DNA of 64,000 nucleotides from Glycomyces tenuis DSM 44171 (GCF_000427885.1 NZ_ATYW01000003.1:387511-451510); one strand, 5' to 3'. Shown: positions 18,743 to 27,933, numbered from the stretch's first letter. Numbers and translations are program-made. Notes: generated by a model from the sequence alone, not told the origin.

Positions 18743-20118
18743 GACTTCTCCGTAGTCGTTCCCAGTGGCACCGGTGTTCGGTTGGCGGCGAGGAGCACAT
18801 AACTGAGAAGGGTGAGCAGGAGCGGAGTGACCAGGGCGTTGTAGTAGAACATCGAGAGCAGCGACAGCCCGATGACCGCCGAGCCGGCGATGCCGACCGC
18901 GGAGTGGTCGGATCTGAAGCGCCACAGCACGCTCAGGGCGAAGCCGAGGTAGGCGACGGTCCCGGCGACGCCGTGGGCGAACAGGACCTGCCACAGCTGG
19001 CCGTTGCCCCCCAGCGTGCGGGCCCCGCACCGCGGGCATTCCGGCGTGGGCCCCACGGCGATCGACTCCCCGGAGCCGAGCGTCTTGCGGGTCGAGCCGA
19101 AGCCCAGCACGGGGGAGTGGCGCAGCACCAGTTCGGTGGCGGTCTCCGAGGAGAAGGCCCGCCCATCGTCGGAGTGGCCGTTGTCGAGCCGCGCCTGCAC
19201 GACAGTCCCCAGTGGTGTGAGCATCACCAGCAGGACGGCGGCGATCCCGGCGCCGCCGAGCGCGGCGAGCCCTGCGGGCCTGCCGGAGACGAGCAGCCGC
19301 AGGGCCGCGAAGACCGCGATCGCGGCCAGGCCCAGCCACAGCCCCCGGTTCATCGAGTACACGGCCGGGACGAGCGAGACCACCAGGAGCGCGGTGGCCG
19401 CGATGCGCCAGCGCGTCGCCACCGGCAGGCAGAACGCGGCCACGACGAGCCACACGACGGTGATGGCGAAGTTGTTGCCCCAAGTGTTGGTGTAGCCCCA
19501 CGGCGCGGCCGGACGCGGCGTCTCGTACCCGAGGAAGTCCATGGTCTGGGCGGCCGACGGGTGGACCAGCGACTGCACGAAGCCGTCGGCGGCCACCGAC
19601 TTCGGCAGCAGCGCCTCCACCGGCGAGGTGTACTCGAAGCCGCCCGCGAAGGTCCCGAGCAGGCCCCCGGCGACGGTGACGACGAACAGCCACGCCAGCA
19701 GCCGGATGAGCCGCTCCTTGGGGTAGCGGCCCTCGGCGACGAGGTTGTAGGCCCACAGGACGATGAGCGTGACGCAGCAGTAGAAGCCGAGCCGGAAGGT
19801 CGCGCCCGGCAGGTTGGAGATCCACGAGCCGGGGACGGTGCCGGGCGGGTCGACGCCCAGGTGCGCCAGGCTGAGCGCGACGGCCAGGAGGAACAGCAGC
19901 CACCAGCCGAAGGCCGGCGGGACGGCGATGCTCCTGCGCCGCAGCAGGTGCACGGCGCCGACGGCGGCCACGAACGGGATGACGAGGACGCCCATGCCCA
20001 GCGCCCACCACAGCGGGTAGGCGGCGAGCAGCCAGGTGAGCGAGCGGCCCTCCCGCGAAGACGGCGGAGGCCCCGGCGGGGCGCCCCGGGCGGCTCTCGC
20101 CGCTCCGGTGAGGGTCAT
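18739..20118 (-). CDS. O-antigen-ligase-like polymerase (Wzy-type)
   Basis: This 459-residue protein has about 11 membrane helices and a large extracytoplasmic loop in the second half (from LDNGHSDDGRAFSSETATEL to about GARTLGGNGQ), as in Wzy/WaaL proteins. YSMNRGLWLGL carries the conserved Arg found in this family. A CPRC pair (ECPRCGART) in the loop is unusual. Both ends overlap neighbours as ATGA. It would polymerise or ligate lipid-linked repeat units outside the membrane, working with the flippase and the chain-length protein. Confidence 0.8.
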   Translation of the reverse strand: MTLTGAARAARGAPPGPPPSSREGRSLTWLLAAYPLWWALGMGVLVIPFVAAVGAVHLLRRRSIAVPPAFGWWLLFLLAVALSLAHLGVDPPGTVPGSWISNLPGATFRLGFYCCVTLIVLWAYNLVAEGRYPKERLIRLLAWLFVVTVAGGLLGTFAGGFEYTSPVEALLPKSVAADGFVQSLVHPSAAQTMDFLGYETPRPAAPWGYTNTWGNNFAITVVWLVVAAFCLPVATRWRIAATALLVVSLVPAVYSMNRGLWLGLAAIAVFAALRLLVSGRPAGLAALGGAGIAAVLLVMLTPLGTVVQARLDNGHSDDGRAFSSETATELVLRHSPVLGFGSTRKTLGSGESIAVGPTPECPRCGARTLGGNGQLWQVLFAHGVAGTVAYLGFALSVLWRFRSDHSAVGIAGSAVIGLSLLSMFYYNALVTPLLLTLLSYVLLAANRTPVPLGTTTEKS

Positions 20119-21815
20119 CGCGTCTCTGCCGCGGGCCGCCGCGACCTCGCGCCGTCGACCGGCACGGGTGCATCGGAGCGGCCCGGCGCGTCGTCGACCG
20201 CTTCGAGCGAGTCGGTGGGCGTCTCGTCGGCCGACATGCCCGACCCGGTGCCGCGCCGCGAGCGCGGGAGCTCGCGCGTCTGCCCGCCGGGCATCGGCAC
20301 GTTGCCCATGGGGCCCAGCGAGCTCGGCAGCAGGACCGCGCCGAGCAGCGGCGTGTCGATCTGGCGCATCGCGACCGAGGCGGCCGAGGTCTCCGAGACC
20401 GAGTCGCGCTGCGACTGGACGGCGAGGATGACCGCGTCGGCGTGCGCGGCCAGCAGCTGGGCGTCGGCCGAGCACGACAGCGGCGGCGCGTCGACGATGA
20501 CGAACCGCCCCGCCTCGGCGAGCTTCGCGAAGGTCGCGGCGGCGGCCTCGCTGGTGGGGCCCGCGGCCCGCGCGGCGGCGCCGGGGCCGACGACGGACAG
20601 GATCGGCTGCCTCGGGGCGGCCTGCATGGCCTCGGAGAGGTCGACGCGGCCCGACCACACGTCGGCCAGGCCGGGGACCGGCTCGGTGCCGAACAGTTCG
20701 GGCAGGCCGACGGTGGTGCTGGGGTTGGCGGCGACGGCGGTGACGCGGTCACCGGCGCGGGCCATCGCGGTGGCGAGGTTCGCGGCGACGACGCTGGCCG
20801 CCGGGCCGGGCGCCACCCCGGCGACGACCACGACGCGCTGCTCGCCGGTGAGCTGGGAGGAGATGACGTTGCGCATCTGGGAGAAGACCCGGCCGCCGGG
20901 GCTGTAGGCCCCGAAGACCTCGCGCCGCTGGAACTTGACCGACTTCGGCACCGAGCCGAGGACGTCGGTCTCGCACCGCTCGACCAGGTCGGCGGGGTAG
21001 CAGACGCGGCGGGCCAGGCGGTGCCTGGCCCAGGCGAGCATGAGGCCGAGCGGCAGCCCCGCGCCGAACGCGGCGGCGAGGTTGAACAGCGGGTTCGGTG
21101 AGACCGGCGAGTCGGGCAGGGTGGGCTGGTTGATGATCCGTCCGGCGGTGACGGCGCTCTGCTCGGCCTCCAGGGCGGCGATGTGGGATTCGAGCTCGCC
21201 GGCCTCGCGGTTCAGGTTGTCCAAGGTGGATTCCAGGGCGGTGGGGTCGTCCCCGTCGTCGAGCGAGGCCAGTTGGTCTTCGACGCCGCCGATCTCGGTG
21301 TCGAGGGCGTCGAGGCTGGTCTGCGTGGCGGTGATCGAGCCTTCGAGCGAGGCCGTGGCCGCCGCCATCCGGTGGGCGAGGTAGGCCTCGCTGAAGGCGA
21401 CGGTGCCCGCGCGGGCGGTCTCGGGGTCGGCGGCGCGGAAGCTGATCTTCAGCACCGAGGTGTTGGGCGGCACGGTGACCGAGACCTGTTGGGACAGCTC
21501 GTCGGCGGGCGGGCCCTCCAGGCGCTCGGCGGCGGCCTGGGCGACCTCGGTGGACTTGACGAGCTGGGCCTCGGTGTCGAGGTTGATCTGCCCGGCGGTG
21601 CGGGCGCCCGCGACGTCGGTGTCGGTGGCGGTGGGCATCACCAGGACCGAGGCGGTGGACTCGTACACCTTCTCAGTGGCCGCGGTGTAGCAGATCCCGG
21701 CCGCGAGGGCGACGGCGACGGTGCCGACGATGAGCCACCATGAGCGGCGGGCGATGATGCCGTAGTCGGCGAGCGTACGGGCGGCAGGGGTCCTCAACGC
21801 GAAAGCCTTTCTCAT
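20115..21815 (-). CDS. Wzz/Wzc-like polysaccharide co-polymerase with defective P-loop
   Basis: This 566-residue protein has the chain-length-determinant layout: a membrane helix at about 27-47, an extracytoplasmic coiled-coil domain (about 130-235), a second helix near 250 and a cytoplasmic kinase-like domain. A Walker A motif is expected at about residues 325-345, but the sequence there is VVVAGVAPGPAASVVAANLA, without the Lys-Ser/Thr. The Walker B-like FVIVDAPPL remains. No Tyr cluster is seen at the C-terminus. It probably sets chain length without kinase activity. Confidence 0.82.
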   Translation of the reverse strand: MRKAFALRTPAARTLADYGIIARRSWWLIVGTVAVALAAGICYTAATEKVYESTASVLVMPTATDTDVAGARTAGQINLDTEAQLVKSTEVAQAAAERLEGPPADELSQQVSVTVPPNTSVLKISFRAADPETARAGTVAFSEAYLAHRMAAATASLEGSITATQTSLDALDTEIGGVEDQLASLDDGDDPTALESTLDNLNREAGELESHIAALEAEQSAVTAGRIINQPTLPDSPVSPNPLFNLAAAFGAGLPLGLMLAWARHRLARRVCYPADLVERCETDVLGSVPKSVKFQRREVFGAYSPGGRVFSQMRNVISSQLTGEQRVVVVAGVAPGPAASVVAANLATAMARAGDRVTAVAANPSTTVGLPELFGTEPVPGLADVWSGRVDLSEAMQAAPRQPILSVVGPGAAARAAGPTSEAAAATFAKLAEAGRFVIVDAPPLSCSADAQLLAAHADAVILAVQSQRDSVSETSAASVAMRQIDTPLLGAVLLPSSLGPMGNVPMPGGQTRELPRSRRGTGSGMSADETPTDSLEAVDDAPGRSDAPVPVDGARSRRPAAETR

Positions 21816-21925
21816 TCATGGGATCTCGCCCCTCTAACGAGTCAAGGCAGGGAAAGGTGACGGGCGGGACGGAATATCACTGATGCGAGAGGTTCCAATG
21901 TGCCAAGAAATCTGTTAAAACCATT

Positions 21926-21939
21926 ATGTTCGCTAACAT
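21926..21939. promoter_or_regulatory. Palindrome in the divergent promoter region
   Basis: ATGTT-CGCT-AACAT lies in an unusually AT-rich stretch (about 21870-21960) between the divergent co-polymerase and GH26 genes. It could be an operator serving both; no -35/-10 pair stands out. Confidence 0.35.
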
Positions 21940-22013
21940 GTGGGATCACGGTATTTGAGCGTGTGTCACGACGGTGCTCCCGTGTGGCCGGACGAAGCGA
22001 GGTGGGGGCGAAG

Positions 22014-23762
22014 ATGAGCAAGTCGCACAGGCAGCGGGGACTGACACTGAGGACGGGCCGGGGCCTCGTCGCGCTGCTGGCCGCCGTCCCGCTGGTCCTG
22101 GCCGGATTCCTCGCGGGATACGGCGTCGGCGCCGACCACGGCGGCACCACCCCCACCGTGCCCGCCTGGGACCAGGTGCCAGGCCAGGCCGACCACGAAC
22201 CGGTCGCCGCCACCTTCACCGCCAGCGCCGTCGACGGCTCCGCCCCGGCCGAGCCGAGCGCCCTGCCCGTCGGCAACGGCTCGGGCCTGGGCATCACCGT
22301 CACCCACCTCCAGTTCGCCGTCGACGAGTCCACAGTGACGCCCGAGCACACCGCGGAGCTGCGCCTGCCGGTGCTGACGCCGCCCGGCGGCGAGGACATG
22401 ATGATCGAGGTTTCCTCGGTCCACGCCGTCTCGTGCCTGTGCTCGCTCACCGCCGACACCGCCCCGCCCTACGGCCGCGTCTGGGACACCGCCATGGTCG
22501 ACGCCGCCACCACCGAGGTCGTCTTCGACGTCACCGGCGCCATCGACGCGCCCGGCCGCTACGGCTTCGCGATCTCCACGCCCGACACCGACGGCTACCT
22601 CGAATTCGAAGGGCTGAACATCGACGGCCAGGGCCCGAGGCTGCGCACCGTCCCCGTGCCCGAGACGCCCGCCGCGCCCGAGACGCCGACGGCTCCCGGC
22701 CAGCCCAGCCAGATCGCGAGCCCCAGCCCGTCGCCCACCGCCGACGCGCCCTCCACCGCGGAGCCGAGCCCCGACCCGCTCGCCCCCTTCACCCCCGAAG
22801 CGGGCCAGGCCGCGGGCAACCTCGGCACCTGCACCACCGACGAGAAGCTCGTCCCCAGCTGCGGCGCCCTCGTCGGCGCCGCCGCCGGCGGCCACACCGA
22901 CCGCCCTAAAGAGGAGGCGTTCCTCGAGTTCGAACAGGACGCCGCGCACCACCAGCAGATCTACCACGCCTACGAGCGGGCCGACGGCCGCCTGTTCCCC
23001 ACGCCCGAGCAGATCGAGCTCACCGAGGACCCCGAGCACCCGCGGACCCTGTTCATCAACTGGAAGCCGCAGATGGCCGAGTGGGCCGAGATCGCCGCCG
23101 GAGACCCGAAGGTCGACGACTACCTCACCCGCCTCGCCGAGCACATCAAGGCGAACTTCGACAAGCCGTTCTTCTTCACCGTCCACCACGAGCCCGAGAA
23201 CGACGTCGTCGACCGGGAGGGCTCGGGCATGGAGGCGGGCGACTACGCCGCGATGTTCCGCTACGTCGTTGAGTTCCTGCGCGGCCAGGGCGTCGACAAC
23301 CTCGTCACCGTCATGAACTACATGGGCTACCTGAAGTGGGTCAGCGTGCCCTGGCACGGCGAGCTCTACCCCGGCGACGACGTCGTCGACTGGATCGGCG
23401 TGTCCGGCTACGGCCAGTCCCTCGCGGACGACGGCCACTCCGACTTCACCGAGATCGTCGACCAGACCAAGGACGACTCCTGGCCCGGCTTCTACCACTG
23501 GATCGGCCAGACCCACCCGGACAAGCCGATGATGATGGCCGAATGGGGCGTGTTCCACTACGACGAGTACCCGAACCACCAGCAGACCGTCTTCGAGTCC
23601 GCCGCCGAGCAGTTCGCGCACTACCCGAGGCTCAAGGCGATCGTCTACTTCTCCTCGCCCGACGCCGAGGGCCGCGACTCCGAGATCCACGTCGACCCCG
23701 ACGCGCAGCAGGCCTTCCGCGAGCTGATGGACTCGCGCCACTTCGACGTGGTCCTGGAATGA
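22014..23762 (+). CDS. Secreted GH26 glycoside hydrolase
   Basis: This 582-residue protein has an N-terminal membrane or signal segment (about 18-42), a beta-rich domain of about 170 residues, a Pro/Thr/Ser linker (PETPAAPETPTAPGQPSQ) and a C-terminal TIM barrel. In the barrel Glu393 (VHHEPEND) fits the acid/base and Glu510 (MMMAEWGVF) the nucleophile of family 26. GH26 enzymes cleave beta-mannans and related beta-glycans. Its place beside the polysaccharide operon suggests trimming or release of the organism's own glycan. ATG 22014 follows GGTGGGGGCG. Confidence 0.8.
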   Translation: MSKSHRQRGLTLRTGRGLVALLAAVPLVLAGFLAGYGVGADHGGTTPTVPAWDQVPGQADHEPVAATFTASAVDGSAPAEPSALPVGNGSGLGITVTHLQFAVDESTVTPEHTAELRLPVLTPPGGEDMMIEVSSVHAVSCLCSLTADTAPPYGRVWDTAMVDAATTEVVFDVTGAIDAPGRYGFAISTPDTDGYLEFEGLNIDGQGPRLRTVPVPETPAAPETPTAPGQPSQIASPSPSPTADAPSTAEPSPDPLAPFTPEAGQAAGNLGTCTTDEKLVPSCGALVGAAAGGHTDRPKEEAFLEFEQDAAHHQQIYHAYERADGRLFPTPEQIELTEDPEHPRTLFINWKPQMAEWAEIAAGDPKVDDYLTRLAEHIKANFDKPFFFTVHHEPENDVVDREGSGMEAGDYAAMFRYVVEFLRGQGVDNLVTVMNYMGYLKWVSVPWHGELYPGDDVVDWIGVSGYGQSLADDGHSDFTEIVDQTKDDSWPGFYHWIGQTHPDKPMMMAEWGVFHYDEYPNHQQTVFESAAEQFAHYPRLKAIVYFSSPDAEGRDSEIHVDPDAQQAFRELMDSRHFDVVLE

Positions 23763-23777
23763 GGCGCTCGGCCCCGT

Positions 23778-24371
23778 TCACGCCTCGGCGAGGGGCGCCT
23801 TCGGGTGGCGCTTGTACGGGGAGACGAACGCGTCGCCGTCGATCCAGAACCGCCACGGCACCTCGGCGGCCTTCGTGATCCCGGTCCGCGGCCCCGTCCG
23901 CACCGCGGGCGCGGCGCCGTCGGCCCGCACCGCCCCGACCATGTCGGCGCCGTCGTCGCCGCGGTCCCAGCCCAAGGCCTGCGTCAGCCGTGCCGGGCCC
24001 CTCGCCAGGTCCCGGAACGCGACCCGCTCACCGCGCCGGCCCCGGGCCGTCTCGGCGCCGTCGACGACCTCCCCGGCGCGCAGCAGCACCGCCGCGCCGA
24101 AGCCCTCCGGTCCACAGGTGAGGTTCGCGCAGTAGTGCATCCCGTAGGTGAAGTAGACGTACAGGTGCCCGGCGGGGCCGAACATGACCGCCGTGCGGGC
24201 GGTGCGGCCCCGGAACGAATGCGAGGCCGGATCGTCCTGTCGGTAGGCCTCGACCTCGGTCAGGCGCACCGTCACCCCGTTCGCGGTGACCAGGCATCCC
24301 AGCAGCTCGGGCGCCACCGCCACCGCGTCGCGCTCGAAGAAGGACCGGTCGAGCGGCCCGGCCCCGCTCAC
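23778..24371 (-). CDS. mpg: 3-methyladenine (alkylpurine) DNA glycosylase
   Basis: This 197-residue enzyme of the AAG/MPG family removes alkylated purines. LTEVEAYRQDDPASHSF contains the catalytic Glu. GHLYVYFTYGMHYCANLTC carries the intercalating Tyr region. The C-terminus ITKAAEVPWRFWIDGDAFVS is typical. It starts with GTG overlapping the stop of the DUF3515 gene (GTGA). Length and motif order are complete for a bacterial enzyme of this family. Confidence 0.9.
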   Translation of the reverse strand: MSGAGPLDRSFFERDAVAVAPELLGCLVTANGVTVRLTEVEAYRQDDPASHSFRGRTARTAVMFGPAGHLYVYFTYGMHYCANLTCGPEGFGAAVLLRAGEVVDGAETARGRRGERVAFRDLARGPARLTQALGWDRGDDGADMVGAVRADGAAPAVRTGPRTGITKAAEVPWRFWIDGDAFVSPYKRHPKAPLAEA

Positions 24372-24910
24372 GAGCAGCCCGACGGCGCGTCCTCGGACAC
24401 CGGCACCGCCTCGCCGATCGCCCCCGACAGCCCGTTCAGCACGTCCACGGGCTGCTCGTAGTCGGCGGGCACGGCCACGCCCACCGGTATCCGGCGGTCC
24501 ACGGTGACCCACTCGGTGCCGTCGCCCGCTTCGTCGGTGAACCAGCAGACCCCGTCGAGCATGTACACCACCGCGGTGTCCTCGACCTCCACCGCCTCGG
24601 CCCCGCAGGTCGCCACGACCGCCGGATCGCCGTAGGCCAGCACGAACTCCGAGGCGTGCTCCCCGCCCTCGACCGGCCTGGCCGGCAGCTCGGCGACGCT
24701 CTCGGGCGCCTGCGCCGTCATCGCCAGGCACACCACGGCGTCCTCGTCGCTCAACCGCGGGACCTCGACGCTCACGGCCGACAGGTCCTCGTCGAAACGG
24801 GAGTCCTCGGCGGCGGGCTCGATGAGGTTGAACACGACCACGCCCGCGACCGCGGCCACCGGCACCGCCACGGCCGTGGCCACCACGGCCGGAAGCTTCG
24901 CCTTCCCCAC
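24368..24910 (-). CDS. DUF3515 membrane-anchored protein
   Basis: This 180-residue protein has an N-terminal membrane helix (about 8-30) and an extracytoplasmic domain. VLAYGDPAVVATCGAE and LDGVCWFT match DUF3515, a family found in actinobacteria and often near thiL. Cys residues at about 61, 102, 121 and 179 could form two disulfides. The GTG start is behind GAGGAGC. Function is unknown. It lies between the AsnC-like gene and mpg on the same strand. Confidence 0.75.
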   Translation of the reverse strand: MGKAKLPAVVATAVAVPVAAVAGVVVFNLIEPAAEDSRFDEDLSAVSVEVPRLSDEDAVVCLAMTAQAPESVAELPARPVEGGEHASEFVLAYGDPAVVATCGAEAVEVEDTAVVYMLDGVCWFTDEAGDGTEWVTVDRRIPVGVAVPADYEQPVDVLNGLSGAIGEAVPVSEDAPSGCS

Positions 24911-24918
24911 GGCGCTCC

Positions 24919-25152
24919 TCAGAGATGCAGAATCGAACAGGTCAGGGTGCGGGTAACGCCCGCCACCCGCTGGACTCTACTCACCATCTCGGCCACCGGC
25001 TGGTCGATGGTGGCGGCCTCGGTGAGGACCACCACGTCGTAAGGGCCGGTGACGGTGTCGACCCGCAGCACGCCGTCGAACTTCGACACGGCCTCGGCCA
25101 CCCGCCCCGCCATCCCGACCTCGGTCTGGACCAGAATGTACGCCTGCACCAT
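24919..25152 (-). CDS. Lrp/AsnC ligand-binding (RAM) domain protein
   Basis: This 77-residue stand-alone RAM domain lacks a DNA-binding part. MVQAYILVQTEVGMAGRVAE, VTGPYDVVVLTEA and the C-terminal RVAGVTRTLTCSIL are the family hallmarks. Such proteins form amino-acid-binding dimers or higher rings and may modulate full-length Lrp proteins. ATG 25152 is chosen because GGGAGG lies eight bases before it; the frame is open five codons further. Eight bases separate it from DUF3515. Confidence 0.85.
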   Translation of the reverse strand: MVQAYILVQTEVGMAGRVAEAVSKFDGVLRVDTVTGPYDVVVLTEAATIDQPVAEMVSRVQRVAGVTRTLTCSILHL

Positions 25153-25295
25153 CCACAGGCCTCCCAACGCTAGGGCGATCAGGGGTTCGGCGGCCGGAAG
25201 GCGACATCGGCGGGCCTGACCGGCTCACGATCGCCGTTGAGCGAAGATTACGCAGTAAGCCGAAGCCCGTCAACTGCCCGAGACTGGAAGCAACC

Positions 25296-26249
25296 GTGAG
25301 CGAAACCGTCGCCGAAGTCGGAGAATTCCGACTCATCGAGCGCTTCACCAGGCACTTCACCACCACCGACGCCGTCGAGCTGGGGCCGGGCGACGACGCC
25401 GCCGTCGTGGCCGCCCCCGACGGCCGGGTCGTCGCCTGCACCGACATGCTCGTCGACGGCCGCCACTTCCGCCGCGACTGGTGCTCGGCGGCCGACGTCG
25501 GCCACCGCGCCGCCGCCGCCAACTTCGCCGACATCGCGGCCATGGGCGCCAGGCCCACCGCGCTCCTCGCCGCCGTCTCCGCGCCGCAGGACACGCCCGC
25601 CGAATGGCTCGACGGGCTCGCGTCCGGCCTGGCCGCCGAGGCCGCCGGCGTCGGCGCGGCCGTCGTCGGCGGCGACACCACCCGCGGCCCGCAGCTCACC
25701 GTCACCGTCACCGCGCTCGGCGACCTCGAAGGCCGAGCGCCGGTCACCAGGTCAGGGGCGCGGCCGGGGGACGTGCTCGCCCTGGCCGGCCGGATCGGCT
25801 GGGCCGCGGGCGGGCTGCACGTCCTCTCGCGCGGATTCCGCTCCCCCGGAGCCCTGGTCGGCGCCTACCGGCGCCCGCAGCCGCCGTACGGGGCCGGGCG
25901 CGACGCCGCCCTGATGGGCGCGCACGCCATGATCGACGTCTCGGACGGGCTGCTGGCCGACGTCGGCCACCTCGCCGAGGCATCGGGCGTGGCCGTCGAC
26001 GTCGACACGGCCGCGTTCGACGTCCCCGAGCAGATGGCCAACGCCGCCGAGGCGCTCGGCGCCGACTCGCTCACATGGCTGCTGTCGGGAGGCGAGGATC
26101 ACGCTCTGGCCGCGGCCTTCCCGCCCGAGGTGATCCTCCCCGAGGGCTGGAGGCGCATCGGCACGGTCGGCGAAGGCGCCGGCGTCACCGTCGACGGCGG
26201 CGCCTGGACCGGCCCGGCCGGCTGGGACCACTTCAAGGAGGCGCAGTGA
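25296..26249 (+). CDS. thiL: Thiamine-monophosphate kinase
   Basis: This 317-residue enzyme makes thiamine diphosphate from thiamine phosphate and ATP. GPGDDAAVV (about 29-37), TDMLVDGRHF, the ANFADIAAMGARP segment and GGDTT are the metal- and ATP-binding motifs of the ThiL/PurM fold. MIDVSDGLLADVGHLAEASG and SGGEDHAL are in the second half. It starts with GTG. No TPP riboswitch was seen upstream. It is divergent from the AsnC-like gene. Confidence 0.93.
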   Translation: MSETVAEVGEFRLIERFTRHFTTTDAVELGPGDDAAVVAAPDGRVVACTDMLVDGRHFRRDWCSAADVGHRAAAANFADIAAMGARPTALLAAVSAPQDTPAEWLDGLASGLAAEAAGVGAAVVGGDTTRGPQLTVTVTALGDLEGRAPVTRSGARPGDVLALAGRIGWAAGGLHVLSRGFRSPGALVGAYRRPQPPYGAGRDAALMGAHAMIDVSDGLLADVGHLAEASGVAVDVDTAAFDVPEQMANAAEALGADSLTWLLSGGEDHALAAAFPPEVILPEGWRRIGTVGEGAGVTVDGGAWTGPAGWDHFKEAQ

Positions 26250-26294
26250 AGAGAGGTGTGCGAAAAGCGCGCGGCGTCCGCCGCGCACGACAAA

Positions 26295-26321
26295 ACGCCG
26301 CCGGGCCGAGCCCGACGGCGT
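26295..26321 (-). terminator. Terminator of rpmB
   Basis: A 12-bp stem with one mismatch and a CGA loop is followed, on the minus strand, by TTTTGTCG. It lies 17 bases past the rpmB stop and also closes thiL on the other strand. Confidence 0.8.
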
Positions 26322-26338
26322 GAAGTCTTCATCGTCCC

Positions 26339-26530
26339 TTAGCGGGTCACCTTGTTGGCCTTGAGGCACGAGGTGCAGACCTTGGCGCGGTGCTTGTTGT
26401 CACCGGAGCCAGTCGCGATGCGAATGGTCTGGAGGTTCGGGTTCCAACGACGCTTGGTCTTCTTGTGGGACCACGGGACGTTGTTGCCGAAGCCCGGGCG
26501 CTTGCCGCAGACTTCACACACGCTCGACAT
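26339..26530 (-). CDS. rpmB: 50S ribosomal protein L28
   Basis: This 63-residue protein matches bacterial L28. CEVCGKRPG near the start and CTSC near the end form the four-Cys zinc-binding version (C+ form). The VPWSHKKTKRRWNPNLQ block contacts 23S rRNA. It is a single-gene unit with its own terminator. Many actinobacteria carry a second, Cys-free L28 under Zur control elsewhere; none is in this window. Confidence 0.96.
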   Translation of the reverse strand: MSSVCEVCGKRPGFGNNVPWSHKKTKRRWNPNLQTIRIATGSGDNKHRAKVCTSCLKANKVTR

Positions 26531-26832
26531 TTTCCAAACTCCTGCGTTGACGATTCAGCGGCCCGCCCCCACGGCGGGCAACCCGGCAATTCTAACGGAC
26601 CTGCGGGGCCGCGCCCCCAGCAGGGCCGAGGGGCTGCGTCACAGCCTCACGAAGCCCCGAAAACCGACGTTTCCGACGTACCCCCCGAAGGTTCGCCGAG
26701 GTGACGGCCCCGATGCACTGTGGTGGCTGCCGCCGACCGCCGCGGTCGGCCACTCTAGGATTGGTCCGGATCCCGTAGGCTACCCACATACAGTGATGTG
26801 CCGATGCCCATATTTTCGTTGGTGAGTCGATC
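26531..26832. other. Intergenic region between rpmB and a divergent gene
   Basis: About 300 bases without a convincing gene. It should hold the rpmB promoter on the minus strand and the promoter of the gene at 26833. A -10-like TAGGCT lies near 26778, but no clear -35 box pairs with it. No riboswitch-like structure was recognised. Confidence 0.5.
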
Positions 26833-27933
26833 ATGAGCAACACCCCGCAGCCGCCGGCCGACGGCTGGCAGCCGCCGCAGTCTCCGCAAGAGCCCCCGGT
26901 GTACCGGCCCAATGAGCAGCCTCCCACCGAGGAGCCTCCGCCGTGGTCTCCGGAGAGCCAGCGCGTGTCTCCGCCGAACCAGCAGGTCCCCGTCGAGGAC
27001 GTCGACGGCACGGTGAAGTACGCCAGCGGACCGGGCAGCCAACCCCAGGCGCCGTTCGGGCCGCCTCCGGGCGTGCCGGTGTCCCCTTTCGACGCCCCGC
27101 CGATGCAGCAGCCGGCCCCTCCCCCCGGCATGCCGCCGGTCTCGGGGATGCCGGTCTCCGGCATGCCCCCCGTCTCCGGGATGCCGGCCTCGGGGGTGCC
27201 GGTCTCGCCCGGGCAAGGCCAGTTCGGCCCGCAGGGCGGACAGCTGGTCCCCGTCTCCGGAGCGGCCGGGCAGCAGCCGTGGGGCGGCGCCCAGCCGGGC
27301 CAGATCCAGCGCAAGAAGAAGAAGGGCGGCAGCAAAGGGCCGCTGTGGGTCCTGCTCGCGGGCGTCGTCGTGATCGCCGCCGCGCTCGGCGTCGGCGGGT
27401 TCATCCTGTTCAACCCCACCGACGACGGAGGCTCCGACGACGAGCCGTCCGCCACCATCGAGAGCAACGAGGCCGAGCCCGAGGCCCCCGAAGCGACCCT
27501 GGTCGTCAATGAGGCCTCCGGCCTGACCTTCGTCGCGAACGCGGCGTGGTCAGAGTCCGCCGGGGCCCCCGAAGGGACGTTCACCGACGTCACCGGCGTC
27601 GCCACGGAGGACGGCTCGTCCCTCGCGTTCGTCGGCGTGATCGACCCGGCCGCGCTCGGCGTCGCCGAGGACGCCTCGGTCGCCGACGCGGCGACCGCCT
27701 TCGACAACCTGATCGTCCAGCATCTCGGCGGCGAGATCTCCGGCGACGTCACCGCCAACGACTACCGCATAGACGCACGGCCCGCGGCCTTCCACACCTT
27801 CACCGTCGGCGAGACCACGGTGCTGGCGGCCATCATCCAGACCGACGTGGGCTACGTCGGCTTCGCGGGCATCGCGACCGCCGACCAGGTCGAGGCCGTC
27901 ACGGCGATGCGATCCAGCCTCAGCTTCAACTAG
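26833..27933 (+). CDS. Membrane protein with Pro-rich cytoplasmic tail
   Basis: This 366-residue protein is not assigned to a known family. The first 155 residues are rich in Pro, Gln and Gly, with repeats of the type PPVSGMPVSGM. A KKKKGG stop-transfer cluster and one membrane helix (about 173-193) follow, then an acidic linker and an extracytoplasmic domain of about 140 residues (from LVVNEASGLTFVANAAW). This type II layout is common among actinobacterial envelope proteins. The domain resembles no enzyme and has no Cys. ATG 26833 has only a weak binding site. Confidence 0.7.
   Translation: MSNTPQPPADGWQPPQSPQEPPVYRPNEQPPTEEPPPWSPESQRVSPPNQQVPVEDVDGTVKYASGPGSQPQAPFGPPPGVPVSPFDAPPMQQPAPPPGMPPVSGMPVSGMPPVSGMPASGVPVSPGQGQFGPQGGQLVPVSGAAGQQPWGGAQPGQIQRKKKKGGSKGPLWVLLAGVVVIAAALGVGGFILFNPTDDGGSDDEPSATIESNEAEPEAPEATLVVNEASGLTFVANAAWSESAGAPEGTFTDVTGVATEDGSSLAFVGVIDPAALGVAEDASVADAATAFDNLIVQHLGGEISGDVTANDYRIDARPAAFHTFTVGETTVLAAIIQTDVGYVGFAGIATADQVEAVTAMRSSLSFN

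Noticed and set aside
11009..23762. Antibiotic-type biosynthetic cluster
   Set aside because: No polyketide, peptide or terpene synthase is present; the flippase, polymerase and co-polymerase define a surface polysaccharide locus.
25153..25295. TPP riboswitch before thiL
   Set aside because: None of the conserved CUGAGA or CCUUUGAACCUGA-like blocks is present, and the gap is only 143 bases.
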